64,000 nt of DNA. It comes from Coccinella septempunctata (Eukaryota > Arthropoda > Insecta > Coleoptera > Coccinellidae). The position numbers and the translations under genes are program-made. Shown in pieces: positions 28,001 through 35,968 of the stretch. The first letter of the stretch is position 1, and each line of letters opens with the position of its first letter. The stretch spans positions 23,826,064 to 23,890,063 of the forward strand of contig NC_058191.1 in the NCBI RefSeq assembly GCF_907165205.1, written 5' to 3'. The notes under the pieces were generated by a model, which saw only the letters and a list, made by a program, of their open reading frames with translations, ran no database searches and was not told the origin of the DNA.

Positions 28001-31000
28001 GAACTTCGATATTCCGTAGAGAAACCTACCTAATTCTTAGGTGTTGTTGTATTAAAATCATCAGAAAATTATAAAGATAGTTTTTACGAACGTGCAAAAT
28101 GCCTCCTATTTCAAAATTGGGAAGAAATTTTGCAGGTATACTCTATTCACTTTTATTTTAGCAGTCGGTTGGCCATGGAAATTTGACACATTTCACTCTG
28201 TATAGTACGAAAATGTGGGGTTATGACGCTTGTCAAAACATTTTTGGGTTTTAAATCAACGCTATGTTGCCCGTTCTACGTAAAAGTTTCTCTTATTACG
28301 TATTTTATCACAATGTCGAATCTCTTCGGAAAATATGTGACGAACATAATTGAAGTTTATACAAACTGATTGAAGGCATACCAAATCTAGTTATTTGCAT
28401 GGAAAATACAAAAGAACAGTATAATATCATAATATGCACTAGCTTGAGGAGAGTTAATGTTCGTTATCTTCTTTGGATAAAGTTTGAATACGTTACATCA
28501 GTTGTAGATTTCAAAAATATTAACCCGAAAATGAAATCCATATGATGCAGTGGTTGGGAATGGGCATCTCTCGAAGGAATTAACAGATAATTACAAGAAT
28601 GTTAAATTCTTCAACAAAAATTATCTTGCATCAATATAAGTAAAAGGAATAAAAGGAAATTTCAAGTCAAGATGAACTTCACCTTTGAACAGAAATTTCA
28701 CATGAATAAACAATTAAGAGGACAACTGGCGCGTATTTGTGGCTATACATTGATATAATAATAATAATAATAATTAGGTTTTTATTGGTAGGTACCCCAA
28801 GACATTTATAATGTATAGGACAAGTCAAATGAAAAATAGAAAAATTAATTTTCGGGAACTTATTCTACGATGACATTCATCGAAAATCCTGTAGTAAACT
28901 TTTCGCATTAATTCACTCAAACATAAAATTCTCAAATTCCACCACTTTTTTGGGTCTCCCAATAGAAGGAAATTCTTTGTCATCCTCTTCATTCACAATC
29001 TTTCTGATTGTTGAAATATTCAGCTGAAATATAATTCGTTTAGATTCAGGTGAACCATTAGGTCCTTTCGTTTGCATAAAAAGTGTAGCACTTTCCTACA
29101 CTCGATTTTAGTATTCGTTTGCTGATTAAATTTACACCAGTGTAGAGGAGGTGTAGTTTACCTACATCTCCTTTTGACTATGTGTAGATAAAGTACACTT
29201 CCTCTACACTGGTGTAAATCAAATCGAGTGTAGAAAAGTGCTACACTTTTTTGCAAACGGAAGGACCTATAATATAAATTCTCTTACATTGAATATGTTC
29301 GCTACCGTCTGAAGTATTGTGGATTTTAGAATATCAGGGTATAACTATTTGAATGAGCGGACCTGAATTCTAAATAGCATTTCCTGAAACCCTGTCTCTT
29401 TTTCTCAATCACATTCGGCATTTTCGAAATAAAAATTGATATAAGTTGTGGCAACGCCGTTATGACATTAACGACATTTCATTAGTGCCAACCTTACTCC
29501 GTTCTAGTTATAAAAACTTGAGAAAATTATTTCATGGCCAACCGACTGCTAAAATAAATGTGAATGGAGTATACCTACCTACTCGCGTTTGTTTTTGAGG
29601 ATGATGAGTTATAAGGACGATATTTCATAAATTATTGATTTTGGTGGGTTGTGTCTTTTTAAAAAAAAATTACCTTCTATAGAAATTTGTTCTACCTATA
29701 TTGAAGATTTTAAATTTTCTTTCGTAATTTTCATCAAGCTTTGGTGTTTATTCTTCTAATTTTTGCGATTTATCCAAGAAATTACTATATGCCAAATGAT
29801 TATCTTTTTTGTAGAAGTAGTACTTTTCAGGTGATAACTATTTTCTCCGCTTCGAATTACTATGAAATAGGATCAAATAAGGGAGCCTACTTGAATTTAT
29901 TGGGCGATGAACTGACTCAACATTTTGTACAATTCAGTTCTGTGATAGGAAAGGCGAAAAATTTGAACTGCTTCCAAAGAATGAGTATCATAGAATCCTC
30001 CGTTGTTCGTGAAATACAAGGTCAGATTTTGAGGAACCAAACGAAATTAGAATCCAAATTTCGTTCACTGGACGAAGAGGATACGGGTATGTAATTTGAA
30101 AATTTCTTCATTCTATAACTTTGTGACGTTTGTGTGTATTTTCTAGGACTGATATCTATTGGAGATTGGTGCAAAGCTATGGAAATGGCTACAGGACTTG
30201 AGTTGCCGTGGAGGATGTTAAGAAATAAATTAGTTACGATAGATAATGAATCTCAATTGGTCATTTATCGGACGACATTTGATAATATAGGAAAAACTAA
30301 TACAAACGTAAGTTCTATAACAATGGTTGCAGATAATTTTGCAAGAAATTTCTGTAACGAAAGTAACAATACTTTTATTCTATCGCTTCAAAACATTGCG
30401 GATTTGGGTATTTCAACATATTAACCTACTACATAACCGACAGTCCTGCCATGTATTTTGTTTTTTGCTCGAAATTTGACAAGAAGCACAATGCAGAAAC
30501 AAATAAGTTCAAGAATCACTCGAAAAATTGGTTGGATTTATTAACAAATCTTATCCAGAGTTGTCACCCTTAAATTTATTTTCACAGATACTTTGACCAC
30601 GAATAATGTTAGACCAGCTGTTTCCATCACGTGTCACAATTCTTCTTAACTTTCTTTTTGTTCGAACCCTCCAACCATGGTCTTAAAAATGTCTCGATTT
30701 TCTACACTTTTTTCAACCTAAATCGCAATGATGCAACTGATCAGACAGACTCGGAAGTACTGAACCATTCATTATCCAGCCATATGTTTATGTTTTGTTT
30801 TGTTTTTTCGATGCCGCAGCCGCCTGCCACATAGTACTTGAAATTTAATGGAATTTTGTCGAAATTCTAGGAGTTGTAGCTAAGCCATCTTGAATATTTT
30901 ATATAGACAATTTATGGTGAAATGACCTTTGAAAATACCCTGTACATGACACAAATTGAAATTTGTGCTAAATACACTGCGCAAAAAAATTAACGCACAT

Positions 31001-33746
31001 TATGGAAATCTCAAATTTATTCTACACTGAAGGTGTTTTCAATGATAATTATTTTTATCAGAATTATGCATGCATATGTTATCCACTTTCAACGGTTTTC
31101 TTCAATACAGATGTTTTTTCCCAGCAGGAATAGAAAAAGATGATATTATCAGTTTTTGAATTTATTGGCTCCATTCTAAAATCAGTTGTTCTCGATCAAT
31201 TCTAGTGATCAATAGTTTTTCTTTCGTTTGATTTTCTACACTCGATCGCTATGCAACGCGAAACACGCAATTTGACCCAAGAGGAATGTGCCCAAGCGGT
31301 AGTTTTGCGAGAAGAAGGGTGGACATACACAAGAGTTGCAGAAAGGTTTGGAGTTTCCCATACAAGTGTGTCCAGAATGTTGCAGCGATTCAGGGAGACA
31401 GGTATGAATGTCCAAAGACCAGGACAGGGTAGACCACGGGTAACAACTGCCATTCAAGAACGTTACTTGAGAGTTTCTTCGTTGAGACAACGGTTTGCAA
31501 CCGCTCGCCTCCTTCAAATTCAGCTTGAGCAAACTCATGAGGTGCAAATTAGCACTCAGACAATAAGAAATCGCCTCAGAGAATATGATTTAAGGCCTCG
31601 TGTCGCGGCAAGAGGCCCAGCTCTTACCCCAGCCCATCGAAGGGCGCGTTCGGATTTTGCGAGAGAGCATATCCATTGGGAAGAGGCCGATTGGGAAAGA
31701 GTTCTCTTCACAGATGAGTCTAGATTCTGCCACTACCATTGTGATCGACGTTCCCTTGTATACAGACGTCCACATGAAAGATATGCTCAGTGCAATTTTC
31801 TGAATTCTACTGGTTTCGGTGGAGGATCGATTATGGTACGAGGTGGAATATCTTTGACTGCTCGCACAGATCTAGTGGTCGTTTATAATGGAGCTATGAA
31901 TGCTGATAAGTATATAAGGAACATTCTTGAAGAGCATGTAGTGCCATTTGCCCCATACATTGGTGAAAATTGCATTTTTATGGACGATAATGCCAGACCC
32001 CATCGTGCGCGCATCGTTCAGGAGTCCCTTGAAGAGGTTGAAGTCTCGCGAATGGAATGGCCAACAAGAAGTCCATATCTCAATCCGATTGAGCAGGTAT
32101 GGGACAACCTCAATAGAAGGCTGAGAAGTTCAGAAAATCATCCAGCTACTCTTAATGACTTAGGAATCCAACTCGGAGAAATCTGGGAAGGATAAGATCA
32201 GAACATTTTAAGATCACTCATTTTGAGTATGAACCGTCGTTGCCGAGCTGTAATTAACGCAAGGGGTGGAAATACCTAGTATTAAATCTCTTATCAGCAT
32301 TTCAGTATTTTGAAAATTGTTCATTTCTCTCTTTCACATAAGATTCGGTGAAATCCTGAATTTTTCTTCAATTTAATGTGTCTTGTTTCGTTCAAAACCT
32401 TCCCGAGAGAACATAAAAAAGTTTGATGTCAGAAGTTTTCTCCCTAAAAGTTCATTTTATGTTTGTCATTTTGGTTCATCTTTGTGGCAAACCGAATTAT
32501 ACGTGATGGAATAAACAGACTGTCCTGAAAGTAGACCGCCTTACGTCAATCATGGATTCAGAATCGAAAAATTATCCTATTTTCTAAACTATAGGCCAAA
32601 AAAGCTTCATTTCGGATTCACCCTGTAGTTTTATTGCAGCACAATTCAAAAAACAATACATTTTTGTTCTTCCGAACGTCTGAAAGCCGAGAGTAAAACT
32701 TGTAAAAAAGTTGCATGGATGTTACTATTCTTGATTGACTATTCGTGTTGAAAATTGCAATGACATAAATGGCACTCCTGAATTTTATGAACATTGCTGT
32801 GCTTAACTCAAAATTCTGTTTCTGTAGAATCCCCAACATTATTTCTACTCTCTACCTTATAACACGTTCCAATATTTCTTATAACGATTATTACTCATTA
32901 TTTTCTATTAAACTTTTATCAATCCCGAATTCATTTTACAGTCTGTCCAAGGAGTGCAAGGTTACTCAACTGTGGTCGAAACTTTGTACAAGAATAGACA
33001 GAATCTGGAAGCAATATTTCGAATAATAGACAAAGATAATTCTGGTGAGTACCTATGGATTAAAAAACGAAATTGTCAATAAATGATCATATTTTCAATT
33101 AGGTTATATAAACAGGGAAGAATTCCACGAGGCTTGTGAACTCATAAAGGAATATTTACCGAATTCCAATAGCATGGAACAACTAGATGACATATGCCAA
33201 TTGATGGATTTGAATAAGGACGGACTTGTTGATCTCAACGAATTTCTTGAATCGTTCAGAATGGTCGATAAAGATCGAAACAGAAACGACGATTCCTTGG
33301 AGGAGAAAGAAACTCTACCAGAAGTCAAAGTAACAGATAGTGGTAAATCAACTGATGAAGTTGTACCGAAGGAAGAGGCGCAGGCAGACGAAAATGCGAA
33401 AAAAGAAAGTCCAGATTCTGGATCACCTAGTTCCTTACCTCTTTTCACAGTTTCTCCTTTGAGTTCTGCATCTTTAGAAGTGGTGCTTTCAAAAGAAACC
33501 CCACAAGTTAAAACGAATAAGTTAACCGATTGTTGTAACCAGAAAAAAGAACATGTACCTTTCACTCCAAGTGATTCCATTCAATCTCTGAGTTACATCG
33601 AACTCGTCGAAAAACCAGATGTTATACAGAAATCGAACTCTTCCAGAGAACTAGCCGATTCTGATCTAGACACTGCGCCAATAACGGAAAAAACAACGCA
33701 AATCCAATCTCCTGTATTAAGTTCAAGGAGGGGAAGTCAGATTTGA
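828..33746 (+). CDS. rdgC: rdgC/PPEF serine/threonine phosphatase with EF-hands (14 coding exons)
   Basis: Calcium- and calmodulin-regulated PPP-family protein phosphatase. In Drosophila, RDGC dephosphorylates rhodopsin and its loss causes light-dependent retinal degeneration. Joining 828-1065, 5868-5995, 9694-9781, 9839-9975, 16430-16597, 17454-17620, 17708-17744, 25812-25961, 27072-27149, 27203-27388, 29831-30086, 30147-30307, 32942-33044 and 33103-33746 gives 2541 nt (846 residues) with no internal stop and matching phases. Domains in order: Cys-rich N-terminus (1-79), IQ motif (about 86-96), catalytic core with GDLHG, GDFIDRG, GNHE, HGG and RSHE, a degenerate EF loop near 540-555, two canonical EF-hands (about 626-637 and 668-679), and an acidic/Ser-rich tail. 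The identification is secure from motif order along the whole protein. Exon borders are inferred from GT/AG sites and phase. Introns are large and full of transposons. Confidence 0.95.
1531..2228. mobile_element. MITE-like TIR element, TA-flanked
   Basis: Ends are inverted (CAGAGTGAGTCTTTGACTC left, its near complement at 2205-2228) and flanked by TA on both sides, as for Tc1/mariner-type MITEs. A second inverted pair (TCAAAAGAAACAC) lies inside. A different dispersed repeat (1620-1802) is inserted in its left half. A second, eroded copy lies at about 7941-8361. Confidence 0.65.
1620..1802 (-). repeat. dispersed repeat X, copy 1
   Basis: About 180 bp, closely matching 4191-4383 and 27631-27793 in inverse orientation. 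The core is a hairpin with arms TTTGCTCCTG / CAGGAGCAAA around a 23-bp loop. There is no coding capacity. It may be a MITE or the hairpin end of a larger element. Confidence 0.75.
2402..3436. mobile_element. foldback MITE with long inverted arms
   Basis: 1035 bp with TIRs beginning CAGGGTGTGGCGTAATGAAT and TA duplicated at 2400-2401 and 3437-3438. The inverted similarity runs about 360 bp inward from each end, so most of the element is two arms with a short spacer. No transposase. TA target and CAGGG terminus suggest a Tc1/mariner-mobilised MITE. Confidence 0.8.
4191..4383 (+). repeat. dispersed repeat X, copy 2
   Basis: Same sequence as 1620-1802 (inverted) and 27631-27793 (direct), including the TTTGCTCCTG hairpin and the following GTTGCCTGACAATGAACT. 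Differences between copies are a few percent. Confidence 0.75.
4560..5480 (-). mobile_element. non-LTR retrotransposon (LINE) RT fragment
   Basis: Read on the minus strand, translation gives reverse-transcriptase signatures in order: DDIPMNIIRR, TEGIFPETLKMAAVKPI and LNNYRPISMLSS, with stops and frame changes between. This is the palm-entry region of APE-type LINEs. Neither end is defined. The 163-codon open frame on the opposite strand is only a shadow of this fragment. Confidence 0.75.
5868..5995 (+). CDS. rdgC: rdgC coding exon 2 (IQ motif)
   Basis: Acceptor ATTTCAG, donor GTAATA. The exon encodes the calmodulin-binding IQ motif IQKWFRRYMAR followed by NIFQSLEYAGEHDQ, closely matching the N-terminus of Drosophila RDGC. 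It is 128 nt and completes the split codon from exon 1. Confidence 0.93.
6119..7352 (+). mobile_element. decayed mariner-like element
   Basis: TIRs CAATGTGTCCCAGAATAAAT (left) and CAGGGAGTCTCAGAATGAAT (right, read inward) with TA on each side (6117-6118 and 7353-7354). Around 6555-6620 one frame reads PGLNPSDFF followed by LKYK, which is the third-acid region of mariner transposases (SPDLNPSDFFLW type). The rest is unreadable because of stops and indels. Confidence 0.7.
7941..8361. mobile_element. second, eroded copy of the 1531-2228 MITE
   Basis: Shares the inner inverted pair (TCAAAAGAAACAC left, GTGTTTCTTTTGACCTCAAG right) and the right end, which closes GTTAAAGACTGGCCCTG before TA at 8362-8363. 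The left TIR is eroded, so the left border is approximate. Confidence 0.55.
8753..8796. repeat. 44-bp near-perfect palindrome
   Basis: CAAAGATTATAGAGTTAG and its complement almost touch each other. The outer 15 bases equal the terminus of the hAT-like element at 19528-21038, so this may be a TIR-only deletion derivative. Flanking octamers GGGGAAAG and GGGGAGAG differ at one base. Confidence 0.6.
8797..9693. other. rdgC intron DNA, nothing recognised
   Basis: AT-rich intronic sequence with no readable ORF, repeat border or RNA gene that I can support. Confidence 0.4.
9694..9781 (+). CDS. rdgC: rdgC coding exon 3
   Basis: Acceptor TTTACAG, donor GTAAGT. It encodes LYNFFNALLSHIPVNREEST and a Thr/Asn-rich linker, matching the family segment just after the IQ helix. 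It ends with one base of a split codon. A 57-bp intron separates it from exon 4. Confidence 0.9.
9839..9975 (+). CDS. rdgC: rdgC coding exon 4
   Basis: Acceptor TTTCTCAG, donor GTAAGT. It has an acidic stretch (DDSEDEDMSDGD) and then FPLTEDIVRSLIEMYKTKR, equivalent to the segment leading into the phosphatase core. It ends in phase 0. Confidence 0.9.
9976..10640. other. rdgC intron DNA, nothing recognised
   Basis: No supported feature. The short frame at 10332-10583 has no family resemblance and lies next to the LINE 3' end. Confidence 0.35.
10650..13040 (-). mobile_element. LINE, 5'-truncated, frameshifted
   Basis: Minus-strand ORF 13039-11396 (547 codons) begins inside the endonuclease tail (ISDHY) and contains a full RT: SSGIDDVP, NPESYRPISLL, MLDLSKAFDT, GVPQGSILGP and NYADDF. 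Two frame changes (near 11410 and 11352) separate it from 11350-10754, which continues with NVNWREHI and the usual LINE C-terminal region (KLKYGILFYGSAS, FKKQIF). The 3' end at 10656-10674 carries a TTA microsatellite tail. It is an APE-type LINE; I do not assign a clade. Dead copy inside rdgC intron 4. Confidence 0.9.
13041..13820. other. unassigned DNA between LINE copies
   Basis: A minus frame at 13722-13420 (100 codons) encodes a basic, His/Tyr-rich sequence I do not recognise. No supporting context was found, and no border or repeat is visible. Confidence 0.3.
13821..14435 (-). mobile_element. LINE 3' tail A (RNase H end and Zn-knuckle)
   Basis: Minus-strand frames 14435-14253 and 14210-13821 encode the end of an RNase H domain (LIWVPGHSGLSGNKVSDALA). 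The C-terminal cysteine region of RNase-H-bearing LINEs follows (LCRLCLEEDETIEHICVCPA). One frame change lies near 14220. It is related to, but not part of, the next copy. Confidence 0.85.
14480..16195 (-). mobile_element. LINE 3' part B (RT end, RNase H, Zn-knuckle)
   Basis: Read from high to low coordinates on the minus strand: KGCSQGGVLS near 16160; the RT catalytic block, degraded from YADD to YTED, then LFLLIRG and ELSVNHGKTEMVLFTRRR (16131-15802); RNase H start LSIFLGNDCSIVQAELYAVL (15350-15141); decayed RNase H to about 14950; a cysteine tail with NDETVEHILFICSNLELR near 14600. Several stops and frame changes. I/R1-like LINE group by domain content. Confidence 0.8.
16196..16429. other. 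rdgC intron 4, 3' end
   Basis: Non-coding. The last 20 bases before 16430 are AT-rich with a weak pyrimidine tract, which matters for acceptor choice. Confidence 0.4.
16430..16597 (+). CDS. rdgC: rdgC coding exon 5 (first metal motif GDLHG)
   Basis: Encodes the start of the catalytic core, with VCGDLHGKFDDLLTIFHK containing the first PPP metal-binding motif. To stay in frame with exon 4 the acceptor must be ATAATAG before CAT at 16430. The stronger-looking TTTCAG eight bases downstream would shift the frame. With CAT as first codon the spacing to the family alignment (KR-xxx-L) is exact. Donor GTGAGT at 16598. Confidence 0.85.
16598..17453. other. rdgC intron 5 with a short hairpin
   Basis: The only structure seen is an inverted repeat at about 17206-17248: GGATGTGACTATTGAGGT paired with ACCTTAATAGTCACATCC, one mismatch, loop under 10 bases. 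Otherwise unremarkable. Confidence 0.5.
17454..17620 (+). CDS. rdgC: rdgC coding exon 6 (GDFIDRG, GNHE)
   Basis: Acceptor CTTTCAG, donor GTAAGC. It carries two metal-site motifs of PPP phosphatases, GDFIDRG and RGNHE, separated by the hydrophobic segment of the core. It ends two bases into an Arg codon. Confidence 0.95.
17708..17744 (+). CDS. rdgC: rdgC coding exon 7 (37-nt microexon)
   Basis: A short exon encoding YGFIREVQQKYP, which follows the GNHE segment in the family. Acceptor CCCTTAG, donor GTAAGT. It completes the Arg codon opened by exon 6 and ends in phase 0. An intron of about 8 kb rich in transposons follows. Confidence 0.9.
18290..19037. mobile_element. MULE-like non-autonomous element made of tandem repeats
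   Basis: Termini ATGTGTGTGAAGTTGG and CCAACTTCACACACAT are exact inverse complements, extending with one mismatch to about 27 bp. The element is flanked by a perfect 9-bp direct repeat CTCTGCCTA (18281-18289 and 19038-19046); a 9-bp duplication is typical of Mutator-like elements. The interior is about five diverged tandem units of roughly 130-150 bp. Each closes with the same AAGTGCTGGGC that forms the inner part of the right TIR and each carries an ACGGCACAA box. No transposase. Confidence 0.8.
19047..19519. other. rdgC intron 7, nothing recognised
   Basis: Non-coding; no repeat border or gene could be supported. Confidence 0.35.
19528..21038. mobile_element. hAT-like non-autonomous TIR element
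   Basis: TIRs start CAAAGATTATAGAGTAGAAA at both ends (about 30 bp, few mismatches). They are flanked by an exact 8-bp duplication ACCCAGAA (19520-19527 and 21039-21046). The 8-bp target and the CAAAG start (fits YARNG) suggest hAT. A subterminal direct repeat, AAAACACGCGTGACA, occurs near both ends. The interior frames, including 19687-19935, do not resemble a transposase. Confidence 0.75.
21536..23870 (-). mobile_element. LINE (CR1/Jockey-like) with long open ORF and internal deletion
   Basis: Minus ORF 23705-21693 (670 codons) runs from the endonuclease tail (SLLDLILVND, FGKSDH) through RT to a C-terminal RGDLIFTYRALHE block. RT motifs present: APGPDG, YLDSSRAFDRVP, GVPQGSVLGPLLF and FADD. 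The segment that should lie between SGPLTL and SRCLDNWT (RT motifs with the PIYKKG/YRPIS region) is missing, but the frame is kept. The 3' end is an AATA microsatellite at 21536-21560. A frame-shifted upstream piece reaches about 23870. RT inactive as it stands. Confidence 0.9.
23871..25811. other. rdgC intron 7 remainder with a possible LTR end
   Basis: The run CGTTACA at 24762-24768 is followed within a few bases by TCCTTCCCCTTTCGG. On the minus strand this reads as a purine-rich tract next to TGTAACG, the arrangement of a 3' polypurine tract and LTR start. No partner LTR or coding domain was found. A further hairpin (GTTGAAAT...ATTTCAAC, about 25028-25090) is present. Otherwise nothing recognised. 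Confidence 0.35.
25812..25961 (+). CDS. rdgC: rdgC coding exon 8 (HGG motif)
   Basis: Acceptor TTCTACAG, donor GTGAGC. Fifty residues including VYRWLPLGTLINNKVLVVHGG, with the conserved HGG of the PPP active site. In phase 0 at both ends. Confidence 0.95.
27072..27149 (+). CDS. rdgC: rdgC coding exon 9
   Basis: Acceptor TTTTCAG, donor GTAAAT. Twenty-six residues starting YVSLLRPPL and ending AEWKQ, the insert in the catalytic core typical of PPEF/RDGC. A 53-bp intron follows. Confidence 0.93.
27203..27388 (+). CDS. rdgC: rdgC coding exon 10 (RSHE)
   Basis: Acceptor TTCACAAAG, donor GTATAT. Sixty-two residues: LLWSDPM, TLRGAGTYFGPNVT and LIRSHECKLNGYEM, including the second conserved histidine of the metal site. 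Confidence 0.95.
27631..27793 (+). repeat. dispersed repeat X, copy 3
   Basis: Nearly identical to 4191-4353 (direct) and 1648-1802 (inverted), with the same TTTGCTCCTG hairpin. Lies in rdgC intron 10. Confidence 0.75.
28135..29575. mobile_element. TIR element, non-coding, hosting a MITE
   Basis: Inverted ends of about 45 bp: GGTATACTCTATTCAC and TTTTAGCAGTCGGTTGGCCA on the left, complemented at 29530-29575. No transposase-like frame inside. A palindromic MITE (29061-29267) is inserted in the right part. I could not settle a target duplication. Confidence 0.7.
29061..29267. mobile_element. palindromic MITE, 207 bp
   Basis: Almost the whole element is one hairpin: it begins GGTCCTTTCGTTTGCA and ends in the complement, and the arms continue through AGTGTAGCACTTT and CTACACTCGATTT to the centre. 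TA on both sides (29059-29060, 29268-29269). A TAA triplet run (28758-28772) lies to the left of it. Confidence 0.8.
29831..30086 (+). CDS. rdgC: rdgC coding exon 11 (end of core)
   Basis: Acceptor CTTTTCAG, donor GTATGT. It starts VITIFSASNYYEIGSNKGAY, the C-terminal signature of the phosphatase core. It continues into the linker and the first half of a degenerate EF-hand (DEEDTG). Confidence 0.95.
30147..30307 (+). CDS. rdgC: rdgC coding exon 12
   Basis: Acceptor TTTTCTAG, donor GTAAGT. It finishes the degenerate EF loop (GLISIGDW) and encodes the family segment LELPWRMLRNKLV. It ends in phase 0 after TNTN. Confidence 0.93.
30975..32280 (+). mobile_element. Tc1-like transposon, left end kept
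   Basis: The left terminus CACTGCGCAAAAAAATTAAC follows TA at 30973-30974, about 275 bp before the transposase. I could not find the matching inverted right end within 400 bp after the ORF, so the right side may be truncated. Inserted in rdgC intron 12, same orientation as the host gene. Confidence 0.7.
31251..32195 (+). pseudogene. Tc1-type (DD34E) transposase, one premature stop
   Basis: The 314-codon frame encodes an N-terminal HTH region (TYTRVAERFGVSHTSVSRML), a GRPR-like linker (GQGRPRVTT) and the catalytic triad: LFTDESRF, FMDDNARPHRA and SPYLNPIEQVW. The second D and the E are separated by 34 residues, the Tc1 spacing. The frame ends at TAA 32193-32195, but the same frame reads on for 27 codons (DQNILRSLILSMNRRC) to a TAG near 32279, matching the usual C-terminus. 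So a single nonsense change removes only the tail and leaves the triad. A recent insertion is likely. Confidence 0.92.
32281..32941. other. rdgC intron 12 remainder
   Basis: Non-coding. A CACCCTGTA near 32621 resembles a single MITE terminus but no partner is visible. Confidence 0.35.
32942..33044 (+). CDS. rdgC: rdgC coding exon 13 (first half of EF-hand)
   Basis: Acceptor TTTTACAG, donor GTGAGT. It ends in the Ca2+-binding loop DKDNSG, which is completed by exon 14. The large intron before it holds the Tc1-type transposon. Confidence 0.93.
33103..33746 (+). CDS. rdgC: rdgC terminal exon (EF-hands and tail)
   Basis: Acceptor TTTCAATTAG. It completes the loop DKDNSGYINREE and contains a second full loop DLNKDGLVDLNE. 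A tail of about 150 residues follows, rich in Ser, Glu and Lys and of low complexity, ending RRGSQI-stop. No canonical AATAAA was seen close to the stop. Confidence 0.93.
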
Positions 33747-35420
33747 ATGTGTATGCGAAAAATATTGAAATTAATTAAAAAAAATATTGATTTATTTCAA
33801 TGGATTTGATAATTTTGATAATGTATTTTATAAATCTTTGGTTTTTTCGATGAAGAAAACGATTATTTAAATAGAATGGAATACAATGGCTTAATCTGAT
33901 GGGACTAGGGTTACCTAGGTAGTTTTTTAATACCAACATAACTGAAATAATTTTTTATTATATTCATTTTTTTTCGATTTTGAATCAGTTAGTTGTCGAT
34001 CTCAAAGGTGAACCGACTTTCTTTTTCCTTGTTCAGATGTTTATAAAGCTTCAGTTTTTAAGGAACAAGAGTTTCTCAACTAATTTGGCGGCTTTTATGC
34101 CGTCAACAAGATTTGAGTGCCTCCTGTTTGAATGTTTTGCCTCGACTTCCAAATGTTCCAATAGTTACAAAATATAGAGAAATAACATTGATTGTATTTC
34201 GTTGGTCCCAGTTTTGATTAATCAAAAATTAGAATGTTTATATCCTTTATGTTTGACATTGCTATTTTATAACCCCAGTAAAAAGCATGAATGTTGCTTT
34301 AAAAACCTCCCCTTCGAAATTCATTTCATTTTGAAGAGCGCACTTCTGTTCTCCGACTCAATTTGAGTACATATTCCATCATTGAGTGAGTGTTTTTGTA
34401 AGTACCTATTGGCATGGAGTTTATAGAGTCTATTTTTTGATTCCTCAAAACCACATTTCAAGAAGAATTGTTGAATCGAAAATAAATCTGCAAATTTGGC
34501 AGTTTCAGTAATATTCTACTCCTGTTTAATTTTTATATACGTACATAATGACCAATGAACTAATTATATAGTTGAAATTTTCATTAATTCCAATGTCGAT
34601 ACCTATGAAAAAGAACTAATATAACTCATTTTGACTTCATTGAACTGAGTTGTCACTCTAGGGTGGTTTACTCAATAATAGTGGCCATTATCTGTTTGTC
34701 ATATAATAATTTCAGTTATGCTCAACTGAACTAGAAAAATGAAAGTCATAACCTATTTTTATTTAACTTATTTGAATGTTCTCCAGTCCAAGAGCTAGCA
34801 ACGACAGGAAAACGAAAATTTCAGCTAACCTGATTTTTTGATATACCTACTCTTGCCCTTGCCGAAGTAATGCACTGTTTTTGTAAGCTTTTTTGTAAGC
34901 GAAGTGTTATCGGTCCGCCTGTCTGATCAACAGTAAAATTATTATTATTACTATTAATTTCGGACCTTCTAAAAAATTTCTGCTATAAGTATGCAATTAT
35001 AAATAAAAAAAAAAATTTTTACTCATATATATGAATATACTGTTGCTTTCCTAAGAGTCTCAACCTGCTTTCATAAAGAACACTCTATATTCTCTTGCCA
35101 AGCTTTCGGAATACTTAATTCCATCTTCAGGGCTACAACAAAGGTTTTTTAATAGTCATATATATTGATATACTTAAATAAAAACAACATAAACTTACAG
35201 AATATGAGATTCTTATAACTTCGTGGGGGTATTTTGAAGTTTAAATCACATTCACTTCGTCTTCTATTTACGCATTGATTTTTTTTGGTCCTCTCTCCTT
35301 CAATTTATCGATCTGACATTTGAAACTATCGTTTCGTCAATAACAATTTCTTTTGGACTCGTTTATGAAAAATTTTTAACCAGTTTGATGTACAATTTTA
35401 TTTTTATCATTATCATCATT
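33747..35420. other. intergenic DNA, nothing recognised
   Basis: Begins with the presumed rdgC 3' untranslated region. No further gene, repeat border or RNA gene could be supported. Confidence 0.35.
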
Positions 35421-35423
35421 ATC

Positions 35424-35501
35424 AAGTTGACGGGACAAGATGATTGTTTAATTGTCACAAAACAACTGAAAACAGATACAATCATCTTGTCCCGTCAACT
35501 T
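35424..35501. repeat. perfect 24-bp stem hairpin
   Basis: Arms 35424-35447 and 35478-35501 are exact inverse complements (AAGTTGACGGGACAAGATGA as the first 20 bases), with a 30-base loop. It could be a tiny foldback element or a small-RNA precursor. Nothing here distinguishes these. Confidence 0.85.
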
Positions 35502-35574
35502 TCATCTAGGTCCTCCACGATATTGTTAGAGAACAATATCATGATCCAGATAGAGATCTGGGCATATGAATATA

Positions 35575-35966
35575 CAGGATGTCCAAAAACTAGTGAATCA
35601 AACGTCACACCACTATAGTGTCAACCAAATCAGAAGAGGTTTATTCTGAGTAAAAAAAATTATGTAGAAAAAAAATACAATTATATTCACATTTTATGAG
35701 GTTTTCGATCAACTACTAAAAATAATTTTTATTGGAGGTGATGAAACCATAATCTAGGATTAATATAAGCTAAAATCGCTATTCTTAATGACAAACTGGC
35801 CCTGTGATTGAACAAAATAGTTCGAAAATCGGCAATTTTACGTATTTTCATTAAATTGTGATTATTTTGGTACATTTTCACTGAACTAATGTTGTTGTCA
35901 TTCAATAGTATTTGTTCTACTCCTATGGTGGTGTAACGTTTGATTCACTAGTTTTGGGAAACCCTG
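35575..35966. mobile_element. MITE, TA-flanked, 392 bp
   Basis: TIRs of about 39 bp: CAGGATGTCCAAAAACTAGT left, CAGGGTTTCCCAAAACTAGT right (read inward), both continuing GAATCAAACG. TA at 35573-35574 and 35967-35968. No coding capacity. Confidence 0.8.
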
Positions 35967-35968
35967 TA

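Noticed and set aside
31202..31547. Minus-strand frames of 83 and 103 codons
   Set aside because: Antisense of the Tc1-type transposase.
33104..33580. 158-codon open frame on the - strand
   Set aside because: Antisense of the terminal rdgC exon, which has the EF-hands.
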